Shown: one piece after another, positions 23,147 to 32,731 of the stretch
Position numbering within the stretch: the stretch's first letter is position 1
How the letters are laid out: the number at the start of each line of letters is the position of its first letter
DNA from: Massilia sp. H-1
GTDB lineage: Bacteria > Pseudomonadota > Gammaproteobacteria > Burkholderiales > Burkholderiaceae_D
Length of the DNA: 64,000 nucleotides
Direction of reading: 5' to 3'
Assembly (NCBI GenBank): GCA_024703915.1
Contig: CP087969.1
Coordinates: 2,480,001-2,544,000, forward strand
Position numbers and translations under genes: made by a program
Notes under the pieces: generated by a model
Databases searched by the model: none
The model's input: the letters and a program-made list of their open reading frames with translations, nothing else
Told to the model about the DNA's origin: nothing

Positions 23147-23604
23147 ATGACCAAAACAACTAAATCGACCCCCGCCGTGAACACAGAAGGCCGGATCCTG
23201 TCCGAGGACGAAATCCGGGCCATGAACGAGAAGGATTACATGAATCCGGCGCAGCTCGCCTTCTTCAAGGCGCGCCTGCAGCAGCTCGAGAAAGACTTGC
23301 TCAAGAACGCGGGCGAAACCACCGAGCACTTGCGCGAAACCGTGCTGGTACCCGATCCCGCCGACCGTGCCACGATCGAGGAAGAGCACGCGCTCGAACT
23401 GCGCACCCGTGACCGCGAACGCAAGCTGCTCAAGAAAGTGCAGCAGTCGATCGCCGCGATCGATCGATGCTTAAGGACTACGGCTGGTGCGAAGAAACCG
23501 GCGAACCGATCGGGATTCCGCGCCTCATCGCGCGCCCGACCGCCACGCTGTCGCTTGAAGCACAGCAGCGGCGCGAACTGAAACAAAAACTGTACGGCGA
23601 TTGA
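23147..23604 (+). CDS. dksA: RNA polymerase-binding transcription factor DksA
   Basis: Secondary-channel regulator that works with ppGpp on rRNA and amino acid promoters. About 150 residues: YMNPAQLAFFKARLQQLE, ETVLVPDPADRATIEEEHALELRTRDRERKLLKKV (in pieces; the coiled-coil tip with the D-x-x-D type acidic residues) and the C-terminal YGWCEETGEPIGIPRLIARP. Only the first of the four canonical zinc-finger cysteines is present; the others read Thr, Ser and Ala. I chose the ATG at 23147; an in-frame ATG at 23111 would add 12 residues. A break at about 23470 (GCTTAAGG) lies before the finger. Confidence 0.93.
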
Positions 23605-23627
23605 AGCCGGGTTTGCACTGAACGAGG

Positions 23628-23655
23628 AAAGCATGCGGCACTGGCCGCATGCTTT
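23628..23655 (+). terminator. Terminator after dksA
   Basis: 12-bp perfect stem AAAGCATGCGGC / GCCGCATGCTTT with an ACTG loop, continuing into a T-run, 23 bp after the dksA stop. Confidence 0.9.
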
Positions 23656-23852
23656 TTTATTTTGCAGTTGGCATTCGTACGAACGCAAACTTTGCCCATC
23701 GGCTACACTATCACCTTGCACTGCCTTGGCGGGCAGCCAAGGACGATGTCGTGATCGCGTGACTCTACCCGGCAAGCATGCTACCGTGCTAAGGTGACAC
23801 CGATGCGCCTGCAAGCGCATTGGCGTACTGATCGAATGAAACAGGGAACGAC

Positions 23853-25182
23853 GTGGGAATTTTCTCCATTTTCAAGGGAAAAAATAAGCAGCCGGACAGC
23901 GCCGATACGCCGCCGGAGGCACGCCTGCGCGGCGAACCGTCGCGTCTGATCATCGATGGCGATGCCGAGCGCGCGCCAGCGGAAATCGCGCGCGCCACCG
24001 CCGCCAAGATCGACGCCATCAGAATCGGCCATGGCCGACGATATCTTCAACACGCCGGAACCGGCGTGGGGCAGCGGCGCCAAGCGCGGCCGTGCTTAGG
24101 CGCCCCGTCCCGAGGACGAAGGCGACACCCTGCCCATGCTCGAGATGGCCACCACCGAGCTGCTGTCCGACGATTACCTGACCGAATCCCCGGTTCACCC
24201 GCAGACCGCGCCGGTGATCGAGGAAATCGCGATCATGTACGCCAACGATCAAAAGGAATTCGCCGAACAGATGCTGCAGGAAGCCCTGCGCGATGTCGGC
24301 CTGTACCGACTGCACCGTCTGGTGGATGCTGTTCGACCTGTACCAGGTCATGGGCCGCCAGGATGAATTCGACAACGTTGCCATCGACTACGCGAGCCAG
24401 TTCGAAACCTCGCCCCCGACCTGGGCCCCGCCCGTGGTGCCGGGCGCCGAGGAAAGCAATTTTGCTTAGAAGCGTGACCCCGACCGAAGTGTTCATGCCG
24501 GCGTGCTCGACGCGCAGGTGGCGCCGCGCCTGGAACGCCTGCTGCAGCTGGCCGAGGAAAACCAGGTCATGCGCCTCGAATTCGGCCGCATCGCCGACGT
24601 CACGCCCGAAGGCTGCCAGCTGATGCTGGACGCGCTCACCCTGCTCCGCAAGCGCGAACGCGAGCTGATCGTGGTAAGCGCCGCCGAGTTCGCCGAACTG
24701 GTGCGCTCGACCATCACCATCGGCGAACGCGACGCGAGCGAAGCGCCATGGATGCTCTTGCTGGCCCTGCTGCAACTGATGAACCGCGAAAAAGACTTCG
24801 AAGAGACGGCGATGGATTACTGCGTCACCTTCGAACTGTCGCCGCCCTCGTTCGAGGCGCCCAAGCACGTGGCCACCAGCACCACCATTACCGCGCCCAC
24901 GCGCACCGAATGCTTCATGCTGCTTAGGCCGTCATCAACAGCGGCGCCAATTCCCTGTTCGACGCGATCGACGCCTACGCGGCCCAGTCGCCGACGCTGC
25001 TGATCGATTGCTCGCGCCTGGCGCGGGTCGATTACGGCGCCGCCAGCGCCATGCTCAACCGGCTGCGTCCGATTGCTGCCGAAAAGAAAATCGAATTCCA
25101 CGACATGAACCACCTGGTCGCGGCGCTGTTCAAACTGCTCAGCTTCGCCGAAGTGGCCAGGTTGTTCCCACATAAGTATTAA
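23853..25182 (+). CDS. Unknown protein with duplicated helical + STAS-like modules
   Basis: About 440 residues, GTG start (MGIFSIFKGKNKQP) after CAGGGAAC. I see an internal duplication. The helical segment WWMLFDLYQVMGRQDEFDNV with DYASQFETSPPTWAP recurs as PWMLLLALLQLMNREKDFEE with DYCVTFELSPPSFEA. Each copy is followed by an STAS-like unit (RLEFGRIADVTPEGCQLMLD; LLIDCSRLARVDYGAASAML). It ends VARLFPHKY. No catalytic motif is seen; I would guess a scaffold or regulatory protein. It lies directly upstream of hslVU. Breaks near 24018, 24100, 24300, 24470, 24495 and 24925. Confidence 0.7.
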
Positions 25183-25263
25183 AGCGTCCGGCGGGCCGTC
25201 ACCAGTATCTTGCAATTTGCGTTAACACCCCCATTCTCTGGGGGAGATAACTACGAGGCAGAT

Positions 25264-25803
25264 ATGGAACAATTTCACGGCACCACCATCCTGTGCGTGC
25301 GCCGCGGCAACATCGTGGCGCTGGGCGGCGATGGACAGGTAACTCTCGGCAACATCGTCATGAAGGGCACGGCCCGCAAGGTCCGCAAGCTGTACCAGGG
25401 CAAGGTCCTGTGCGGCTTCATGCGCAGCACCGCCGACGCCTTCACCCTCCTCGACCGCTTCGAAGGCAAGCTGGAAAAACACCAGGGCAACCTGCTGCGC
25501 GCCTCGGTCGAACTGGCCAAGGACTGGCGCACCGACCGCGTCCTGCGCCGCCTGGAAGCGATGCTGCTGGTGGCCGACCACGAATCGACCCTGGTCATCA
25601 CCGGCAACGGCGACGTGCTGGAGCCGGAAGACGGGATCGGCGCGATCGGCTCGGGCGGCACCTACGCCCAGTCGGCGGCCAAGGCCCTGCTCGAGAACAC
25701 GGAACTTTCACCAATGGAGATCGTGTCCAAATCACTGACCATCAGCTTCTACCAGCTGTGCATCTATACCAACCTGTCCCACATCATCGAAACGCTGGAC
25801 TGA
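25264..25803 (+). CDS. hslV: ATP-dependent protease peptidase subunit HslV
   Basis: Threonine peptidase of the HslUV complex, 179 residues, uninterrupted. The catalytic Thr lies in [12 protein letters not shown], exposed after removal of a short propeptide. [41 protein letters not shown] and [18 protein letters not shown] are family motifs. Two spots differ from the usual family text ([10 protein letters not shown] for [21 protein letters not shown] for LTIAGELCIY-like); both positions would normally encode Ala-Gly, so they may be in-frame products of the same error class. The hslU ATG is 3 bp downstream. Confidence 0.95.
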   Translation: MEQFHGTTILCVRRGNIVALGGDGQVTLGNIVMKGTARKVRKLYQGKVLCGFMRSTADAFTLLDRFEGKLEKHQGNLLRASVELAKDWRTDRVLRRLEAMLLVADHESTLVITGNGDVLEPEDGIGAIGSGGTYAQSAAKALLENTELSPMEIVSKSLTISFYQLCIYTNLSHIIETLD

Positions 25804-25805
25804 CC

Positions 25806-27150
25806 ATGAACCTGACACCCCAAGAAATCGTTTCGGAACTCGACAAGCACGTGGTCGGGCAAGGCAAGGCCAAGCGCGCGGTCGCCATCGCTGCTGCGCA
25901 ACCGCTGGCGCCGCCAGCAGGTGGCCGAGCCGCTGCGCCATGAGATCACGCCCAAGAACATCCTCATGATCGGCCCCACCGGCGTGGGCAAGACCGAGAT
26001 CGCGCGCCGCCTGGCGCGCCTGGCCGACGCCCCCTTCATCAAGATCGAAGCGACCAAGTTCACCGAGGTCGGCTACGTCAGGCGCGACGTCGACACCATC
26101 ATCCGCGACCTGATCGACATCGGCATCAAGCAGACCCGCGCCTCCGAAATGAAGAAAGTGCGCGAGCGCGCCGTGGATGCGGCCGAAGAGCGCGTGATCG
26201 ACATCCTGGTGCCCATCGGCGCGCGACTTCGGCTTCAACGTCACGCCGCCCATGCCGCATGAAGCCAAGGAAGGCGACAGCACGCGCCAGACTTTCCTGC
26301 AAGCGCCTGCGCGAGGGCGCCCTCGACGAGCGCGAGATCGAACTCGAGCTGGCCGACGCCGGCGCCCAGATGGAAATCATGGCCCCGCCCGGCATGGAAG
26401 AAATGACCGAGCAGATCAAGTCCATGTTCTCGGGCCTGGGCAGCACCCGCAAAAAGCCGCGCAAGGTCAAGATCGGCGAAGCGATGAAGCTGCTGATCGA
26501 GGAAGAAGCGGCCAAGCTGATCAACGACGACGAAATGAAGCAGATGGCGATCGCCAACGTCGAACAGAACGGCATCGTGTTCCTCGACGAGATCGACAAG
26601 ATCGCCTCGCGCTCGGAAGTGGGCGGGGCCGACGTCTCGCGCGCCGGCGTGCAGCGCGACCTGCTGCCGCTGGTGGAAGGCACGACCGTCAACACCAAGT
26701 ACGGCATGATCCGCACCGACCATATCCTGTTCATCGCGTCCGGCGCCTTCCACCTGGCCAAGCCGAGCGACCTGATCCCGGAACTGCAGGGGCGCTTCCC
26801 GATCCGGGTCGAGCTCGAATCGCTCTCGATCGCCGATTTCGAATGCATCCTCACCAGCACCGACGCCTGCCTGACCAAGCAGTACGAGGCGCTGCTCGAG
26901 ACCGAAGGCGTGAAGGTGGAATTCGCCGCGGACGGCATCACGCGCCTGGCCGAGATCGCGTTTTCGGTCAACGAGCGCACCGAAAACATCGGCGCGCCGC
27001 CTGTACACGGTGATGGAAAAGCTGCTCGAGGAAGTCTCTTACGGCGCCAGCGAGAACCGCGGCCAGGTGGTCAACATCAACGCCGCCTACGTCAATGAGC
27101 GGCTCGACAAGCTGGCCGTCAACGAAGACCTGTCGCGCTACGTGCTGTAA
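25806..27150 (+). CDS. hslU: HslU ATPase, unfoldase of HslUV
   Basis: AAA+ unfoldase of about 446 residues. [19 protein letters not shown] start; Walker [19 protein letters not shown]; [18 protein letters not shown]; Walker [12 protein letters not shown]; sensor region [15 protein letters not shown]; the C-terminal NEDLSRYVL that inserts into HslV pockets. Four indels (25890, 26222, 26300, 26996) are ordinary small insertions or deletions rather than the TTAAG type. At least two GCCGGC sites inside this gene (about 26358 and 26645) are read intact. Confidence 0.95.
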
Positions 27151-27159
27151 GGAGAACGG

Positions 27160-27348
27160 ATGGCCAACAAGGCATTGGCGACACGCCAGAAGATGCGGGT
27201 GACGGTGACGCGTTCGCCGCCGCCGCGCAATCCGGTCGCGGTGGCCGCCAAGCTGCGCGCGCGGCCCCCCCCACGCCAAAGGCCCCGGCGCCGAGCGCCA
27301 GGCGGCCAAACGCGCGCTCAAAAGGCGAAGCTGGAGCCGGAAGAGTAG
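27160..27348 (+). CDS. Small basic hypothetical protein
   Basis: MANKALATRQKMRVTVTRSP followed by an Arg/Pro-rich tail, 62 residues as read, with a good AAGGAGAACGG RBS 9 bp after hslU. A run of eight C at about 27267 is a likely frameshift point; the other frame reads HAKGPGAERQAAKRALK, which looks more natural. No known domain. Confidence 0.5.
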   Translation: MANKALATRQKMRVTVTRSPPPRNPVAVAAKLRARPPPRQRPRRRAPGGQTRAQKAKLEPEE

Positions 27349-27353
27349 CCCCA

Positions 27354-27437
27354 CATCGCCCTCGCGGAGGCGGGGCCTATAGCATGCCGAACAACTTCGG
27401 GGACGTGCTATGGGTCCCCGCCTTCATGAGGACGATG
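27354..27437. repeat. REP-like long imperfect palindrome A
   Basis: The two ends pair over about 34 bp: CATCGCCCTC...GGCGGGGCCTATAGCATG against the complement of CATCGTCCTCATGAAGGCGG and its continuation. The core ATGGGTCCCCGCC with GAGGACGA is shared with the element at 28383-28493. It lies downstream of hslU and the small ORF. Confidence 0.75.
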
Positions 27438-27592
27438 TGTTAGCTATTTAGGGAATTGGGTCATACCGGAGAGGTGGGCCGCCAGCGGAAACCCCTTGGG
27501 GCTCCCGCTTTCTGGCCATCGGTGCCTAGTCTCCCCTGTTCCCGCCCGCGCTGCCATCACCTTGTGCGAAGCACCGATATTCGGTACATTCG

Positions 27593-27609
27593 GTACTGTT
27601 TCGCAGTAC
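27593..27609. promoter_or_regulatory. Candidate operator of the XRE-type regulator
   Basis: GTACTG-TTTCG-CAGTAC, perfect 6-bp arms with a 5-bp spacer, 20 bp before the regulator's ATG. Two direct copies of ATTCGGTAC lie immediately upstream (27579-27596). This suits autoregulation by the downstream HTH protein. Confidence 0.5.
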
Positions 27610-27628
27610 ATTCGACCACAAGGATTCC

Positions 27629-28369
27629 ATGAGCTCTCCCGAGCAAGTCATTACCGTGCTGCGCGCCGAATTGCGCGCGGCCAGCATCACCTACAAGGAA
27701 CTGGCCGAGCGCATCGAGATGAGCGAGTCGAGCGTCAAGCGCATGTTCGGCCAGAAGGACATGGCCCTGTCGCGCCTGGCGCAGATCTGCAAGGCGGCTA
27801 AGCATTCCGATGGAAGACGTGCTGCGGCGCGCGGCCGACGCCCGCACCCATGCCGACACCCTCACCGCGGCCCAGGAAAAATCGCTGATGGCCAATCCGC
27901 GCCTGCTGCTGGTGGCCATCTGCTGCCTGGGCCACTGGACGCTGGACCAGGTCATCGAAACCTACAATATGAGCGAGCCGGAATGCATCGGCCTGATGGT
28001 GGAGCTGGACCGGCTCGGCCTGATCGAACTCAAGCCCGGCAACCGCTACAGCCTGCGCGTGTCGAACGCCTTCCGCTGGATCGCCGACGGTCCGGTGCAG
28101 CAGTACGTGCGCGAGCACGTGGTGGGCGATTATTTCGGCGGCCGCTTCGACGGCCACGGCGAAACCCCCTGATGTGCGTGCTTAGGCCCGGCTGTCGGCC
28201 GCCAGCGCCCAGGAAATGACGCACAAGGTGCAGCAGCTGGCTAAGCGAACTGGCGCGCCTGCACCAGAACGACCGCCGCCTCGACAGCAATGAGCGCGAC
28301 GGCTACACGCTGCTGCTCGGCCTGCGTTCGTGGGAGTTCGCCGCCTTCACGGCCTTGCGCCGCAAGTAA
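27629..28369 (+). CDS. XRE-type helix-turn-helix transcriptional regulator
   Basis: About 245 residues after repair. The N-terminal HTH reads ITYKELAERIEMSESSVKRM with FGQKDMALSRLAQICKAA (residues about 20-60), a Cro/C1-like domain. The remainder (LLLVAICCLGHWTLDQVIET, LVELDRLGLIELKPGNRY-like winged region, LARLHQNDRRLDSNERDGYT) is an effector part I cannot name. GCTAAGC at 27797 and 28240 sits where Ala-Gly keeps the frame. RBS AAGGA. It stands alone between two related palindromes. Confidence 0.8.
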
Positions 28370-28382
28370 CTCAGCCTGCACG

Positions 28383-28493
28383 TCGTCCTCAGGCTCGGCG
28401 CCCCCCTTGGCGGGGACCCATGGCACGCAGGCGTCGTGGCGGAGCGAATGTGGCATGGGTCCCCGCCAAGGGGGGCGCCGAGCCCGAGGACGA
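28383..28493. repeat. REP-like long palindrome B
   Basis: About 40-bp arms: TCGTCCTC...GGCTCGGCGCCCCCCTTGGC...GGGGACCCATG on the left and its near-perfect complement ending GAGGACGA on the right, with a roughly 30-bp centre. It lies between the convergent XRE regulator and the patatin gene, so it may act as a bidirectional terminator. It shares its core with palindrome A. Confidence 0.85.
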
Positions 28494-28497
28494 AGTA

Positions 28498-30782
28498 TCA
28501 CCAGACCGGTCCGAGGAACAGGTACAGCGTGCTGTTGCCTTCCTTGGTCGCTTGCCAGCCCCCCACATAGGCCGGTCCGAAGCGGGTGTCGACCGACAGG
28601 AAGCCCGACACGGCCTGCTTGACGCTCGCGCCCACCGAGGGCTGGCTCAGATCGAAGCCGCCGCCCACTTCCAGCGAGAACCCGGCACGCACCGTGCCGC
28701 CCAGCGTGACCGGCAGCGCGCCGATGCGGCGCGCCAGCACCAGCCGCCCGAAGGCGACCGTCTTGCCCTGGATCGAATCGGGCACGGTGCCCGACAGGCG
28801 CAGGAAGCCGCCCAGGCTGAGCGGCGAATAGCCATTGTTCGAGTGGGCGTATTCGCCGTACACATGGCTTAAGCCCAGTTGCCGCCGCTGATCGCCGCCA
28901 TCCCGATCAGGGTCGAGCGGGCCTCGGCCGCGGCGCCGCCGCTGTCGCCCGGCACGCGCTCCATGCGCGCCTCGAGCAGGTAGCCGCGGCTGGGGAAACC
29001 GAGCGAGATCGAGGGTGTCGGCGCGGTACTGCGCGAACTGGCTGGTGCCGTAGCCGCGCAGCTCCGTGCCTTGCGGGTCTTCCGGAATCACCGAGCGCAC
29101 CCCGGCCCCGCTGGCGCGTCACGCCGACCTGGATGTCGCCAAAGTTGCCCAGCTCGCGCCCCAGCACCAGCCCGGCGCCGCTGCCGGAATAGGCGTAGCG
29201 ACGCTCGCAGCCGTACACTTACCAGGAAGCTGTCGAGCGAGGTCGAGTTGTACTCGAGCGAAGGGGCCAGGTACCAGGGCGAGCCACCCCCAGCGGCTGG
29301 TAGAACTGCAGGCCGAGGCCGCGCCGGTCGCCTAGCCTGCACCAGCGTGCGCAATTCCCCGCCCCAGCTGTTCATCGAGGTGCGCACGTGCAGCAGCTTG
29401 AGCGCAAAGCGGTTGGCGTCGTCGAAGTCGCTGGCCAGCTCCAGGCCGACCCGCAGGCGGCTGGTGGCCCACGGCGCTTCGGTGGCCTTGATGGTCACGC
29501 TGCGCTTGCCGCCTTCGTCGTCGATCTCGGTCTCGACCCGTTCCAGGTCGGCGCGCCCGTACAGCATGTCGGCCGCGCCGCGCACCTGCTCGCGCGTCAT
29601 GCTCTGGCCGGGCACGATGCCCGACTGGACTTCCAGCACCTTGGGATTGATGCGGTCGGTGCCCTCGACGCTGACCCTGGCCACCACCATCGGCGTATCC
29701 GACAGCGGCGGCGGGGCCAGGCGGTTGTTTTCGAACAGCGCATAGTCGGCCGGGGCCAGGGCCAGCGGGGCGAGCCGGCTTTCCAGCTCGCGCGCCGCGT
29801 TTTCATGCTTACCGCAATGGCCGCGCCCACGCTGCGAAAATCGAGGAAGCCGATGCCGTCCAGGCCGGGCGCGATCAGGATGTCCTGGGCCCGCAATTCG
29901 CGGATCGAGCGCTGCACGTTCTGTTCGGTCAGGATGTTGATCATCTGCTGGGCGACGCCGAGCGCGCTGCCCAGGTGCTTTTCGGGCGCCAGCGGGGTGC
30001 CGACGTTGACCGCGATGACGATGTCGGCGCCCATCTTGTGGGCCAGGTCGATCGGCAGGTTGCGCACCAGGCCGCCGTCGACCACCAGGCGTCCGTTGAC
30101 CCGCACCGGCGCGAATACGCCCGGCACCGCGAGCGAGGCGCGCATGGTCAGGAACAGGGGGGTGTCGATCAGGTCGACCAGTTCGCCGGTGACCAGGTCC
30201 GAGGCCACCGAACGAAACGGCAGCGCCAGCTCGCTGACCGGACGGTCGCGGGTGCCGGCCAGCAGCAGGCGGCCCAGCGCCTGTTCGAGCGCGGCATTGC
30301 TTAAGCCGCCGAGGGCGGCAGCGAGACGCCGTCGCCATGCACCCCGAACTCGATGCGCGAGGGCAAGATGGTGTCTTCTTCACGGCGCCGGAATTCCAGG
30401 TCCTGGCGCGCGGGACGGTCGGCCACGACCCGGTCCCAGTCCGTCTGGCGCGCCATTTTTTCCAGGTCGGACACGCTGGCGCCGGCCGCATAGGCGCCGC
30501 CCAGCACACTGCCCATGCTGGTGCCGACCACGATGTCGATCGGGACCCGCAGCTCGCGCAGGGTGCGCAGCACGCCGATGTGGGCAAAGCCGCGCGCGCC
30601 GCCGCCCGAGAGCACCAGCGCCACGCGCGGCCGCGCGGCCGGGGTGACGGCCGGGGCGGTGCCCGGGGTGATGCCCGGTGCTGCAGGCCGGCAGCGGCTC
30701 AGGCGACTGGGCGAGCAGCCGGCGCGGCGCTGAAGGAAAGCGCGCACGCGAGCGCGGTCGCGAAAGCACGCGGGAGCATCAT
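28498..30782 (-). CDS. Patatin-like phospholipase with Omp85-type barrel (PlpD-like)
   Basis: About 760 residues with signal peptide (MMLPRAFATALACALSFSAA). The patatin domain carries the oxyanion motif SGGGARGFAHIG, the nucleophile Ser in GTSMG and the Asp in VDGGLVRNLP. A POTRA-like segment follows (VVARVSVEGTDRINPKVLEV, YGRADLERVETEI), then a 16-strand-type surface antigen barrel (LGGFLRLSGTVPDSIQGK, STLYLFLGPVW ending in Trp). This is the type Vd autotransporter layout. Breaks at about 30299, 29810, 29340, 29218, 29118, 29010 and 28868. It is last in the gsp transcription unit, 6 bp after the gspC-like stop. Confidence 0.88.
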
Positions 30783-30788
30783 GGAACC

Positions 30789-31485
30789 TTACTGGGTTGG
30801 CGACTGGCCACCGCCAGACATGTTGCAGGGTCGGGGCTTAGGCATCTGCTGCGGCGGCGGTGGCGGCGGCACGCCCGGCGGCTGGGCCACGGGCGGCTCC
30901 ATCGGCTGGCCAGTAGGCGGCGGCAGGTACCGGCACGTTCAGAACCCGGCATGTCCGGCACCTGCATCGGATTGGAAATGAGCGGTGGCGGCGAGCCCTG
31001 CATTTGCGAGCCCTGCATCTGATTTTGCAGGAGCGATGGCGGCGGCGCGCCGACCGGCGCGGCCAGCGCCACGCTGCTGCTTAAGCCTTGTCGTCGGTGG
31101 CCAGCTCGATGCGCTTGAGGACGCCGCCTTCGGACAGCATCACGTACTTGGGATGGACTTCCTGCAGCATCACGCCGCTCGACAATTCATGGCCGACCTG
31201 GACCGCCTTGGGCGGCTGGCCGTCGGCGACCAGGATCGCCACGCCTTCGGCATGCGGCATGGGCAACCACGCCCGTCAGCTGGTAATTGCTGGCCACAAC
31301 CGCGACCGCCTGGCCGCCGAACAGGGTGCTTAAGCCGCGTCCGGGCTGGGGTCGGGCTGCGCGCTGTCGGACATGGCCGCCAGCGGACGCTGGGCCGGCT
31401 TGTACAGCTCCATGGCCCAGTACGCGACGGATGCGGACAGCGCGATCACGGCGAGCAGGCTGAAAATCAAAGGCAAACGCTTCAT
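30789..31485 (-). CDS. gspC: GspC-like type II secretion protein
   Basis: About 230 residues: one N-terminal membrane helix (RLPLIFSLLAVIALSASVAYWAMEL), then TLFGGQAVAVVASNYQLTGVV and PPKAVQVGHELSSGVMLQEV with VHPKYVMLSEGGVLKRIEL, the homology-region pattern of GspC/PilP-type inner-membrane linkers. A Pro/Gln/Met-rich tail follows (QNQMQGSQMQGSPPP). Breaks at 31328, 31265, 31079, 30925 and 30838. The stop at 30789 (SPTQ-stop) is my best choice. Placement after gspF rather than at the operon head is unusual relative to E. coli but seen in Betaproteobacteria. Confidence 0.65.
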
Positions 31486-31497
31486 TACATTCCTTGG

Positions 31498-32723
31498 TTA
31501 CCGCACCAGCTGATTAATTTCGATGATAGGCATGAGCACCGCGAGCACGATCAGCAGCACCACCACCCCCATCCCCACGATCAGGGCCGGTTCCAGCAGG
31601 CCTAGCCAGCGTCAGGGCGCGCCGTTCCAGGTCCTGCTGCTGCGAATTGGCGGCCCGTTCCAGCATGGAGGGCAGCTCGCCCGTGATTTCAGCTTGCGCG
31701 GATCATGTGGATCAGCATCGGCGGAAAATGCTTTTGCACGGCCAGCGCGCGCCAGGCTGACGCCCTCGCGCACACTGGCGCTGGCCGATTCGACCAGGTC
31801 TTTCATGACCACGTTCGACAGCGTGTCGCGGCTGGTGTCGAGCGCGCGCAGGATCGGCACGCCCGAACCGATGGTGATCGCCAGCGTGCTGGCGAAGCGC
31901 GCCGTGTTGAAGCTGCGTTCGAACTTGCCGTACACGGGCGCGGTCAGCAGCCAGGCGTGGAAGCGGCGCTTGACGAGCGGATTGCGCAAGGCGCGCATCC
32001 AGCTGTAGCCATGCGGCAATGGCCGCGATCAGCGTGAGCAAGCCCCAGGAACGCACGAAGTCCGACACCGCCAGCATGACCATGGTCAGCAGCGGCAGCT
32101 TTTGCTTGGTGCTGGTGAAGACCGAGACGATCTGCGGCACCACGTAAGTGAGCAGGAAGATCACGATCGCGAATGCCAGCACGGTGACGATGGCCGGGTA
32201 AATGAAGGCCAGCCTCACCTTGGCCACCAGCGCGTTGCGGCGCTCGATGTAGTCGGCCAGGCGCGCCAGCACCCGTTCCAGCTGGCCGATCTGCTCGCCC
32301 GAGGCGACCAGGGCGCGGAAGATGTCGGCGAAATCAGCGCGGGGTAGCGCGACAGCGCGTCCGAGAACGAGGCGCCGCCCATCACTTCCGAGCGGATCGA
32401 GGCGATCAGGTCGCGCACGTAGGGCCGCTCGGCCTGTTCCAGCAGCGCGGTGAACGCTTGTTCGAGCGGCAGGCCTAGGCTTCGAGCAGGCTGGCCAGCT
32501 GACGCGTAAACAGCGCCAGTTCGATCTGCGTGAGGCGCTCGCCGAAGCCGCGCCGGGTGGCCACGCCCTTGTCGTCGACCTGGGCGGCAATGGCTTCCAC
32601 GCTGAGCGGCGTCAGGCCCTGCAGGCGCAGGTCCGAGCGCGCCGACTTGGCGCTGTCGGCGTTGACCACGCCCTTCTGGGTGGCGCCATGGGCATCCACG
32701 GCTTCATAGCGAAATGCGGGCAT
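31498..32723 (-). CDS. gspF: Type II secretion inner membrane protein GspF
   Basis: Platform protein, about 405 residues. MPAFRYEAVDAHGATQKGVV start; two T2SSF domains with ALFTRQLASLLEAGLPLEQA (GCCTAGGC at 32473 stands for GCCGGC), ALVASGEQIGQLERVLARLA, the membrane helices LAFIYPAIVTVLAFAIVIFL and the C-terminal LIVGMGVVVLLIVLAVLMPI. Breaks also at 32335, 32015, 31750, 31695 and 31600. It lies 9 bp after the gspE stop. Confidence 0.92.
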
Positions 32724-32731
32724 GGTGCGGC

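Noticed and set aside
28281..28872. Plus-strand open frames across the palindrome at 28383-28493
   Set aside because: They read through the inverted repeat and into the antisense of the patatin gene, with no protein-like features.
29388..30647. 419-codon plus-strand open frame opposite the patatin gene
   Set aside because: The patatin/Omp85 reading on the minus strand has catalytic motifs and signal peptide; the opposite frame is Arg/Ala-rich with no domain, a usual shadow in GC-rich DNA.
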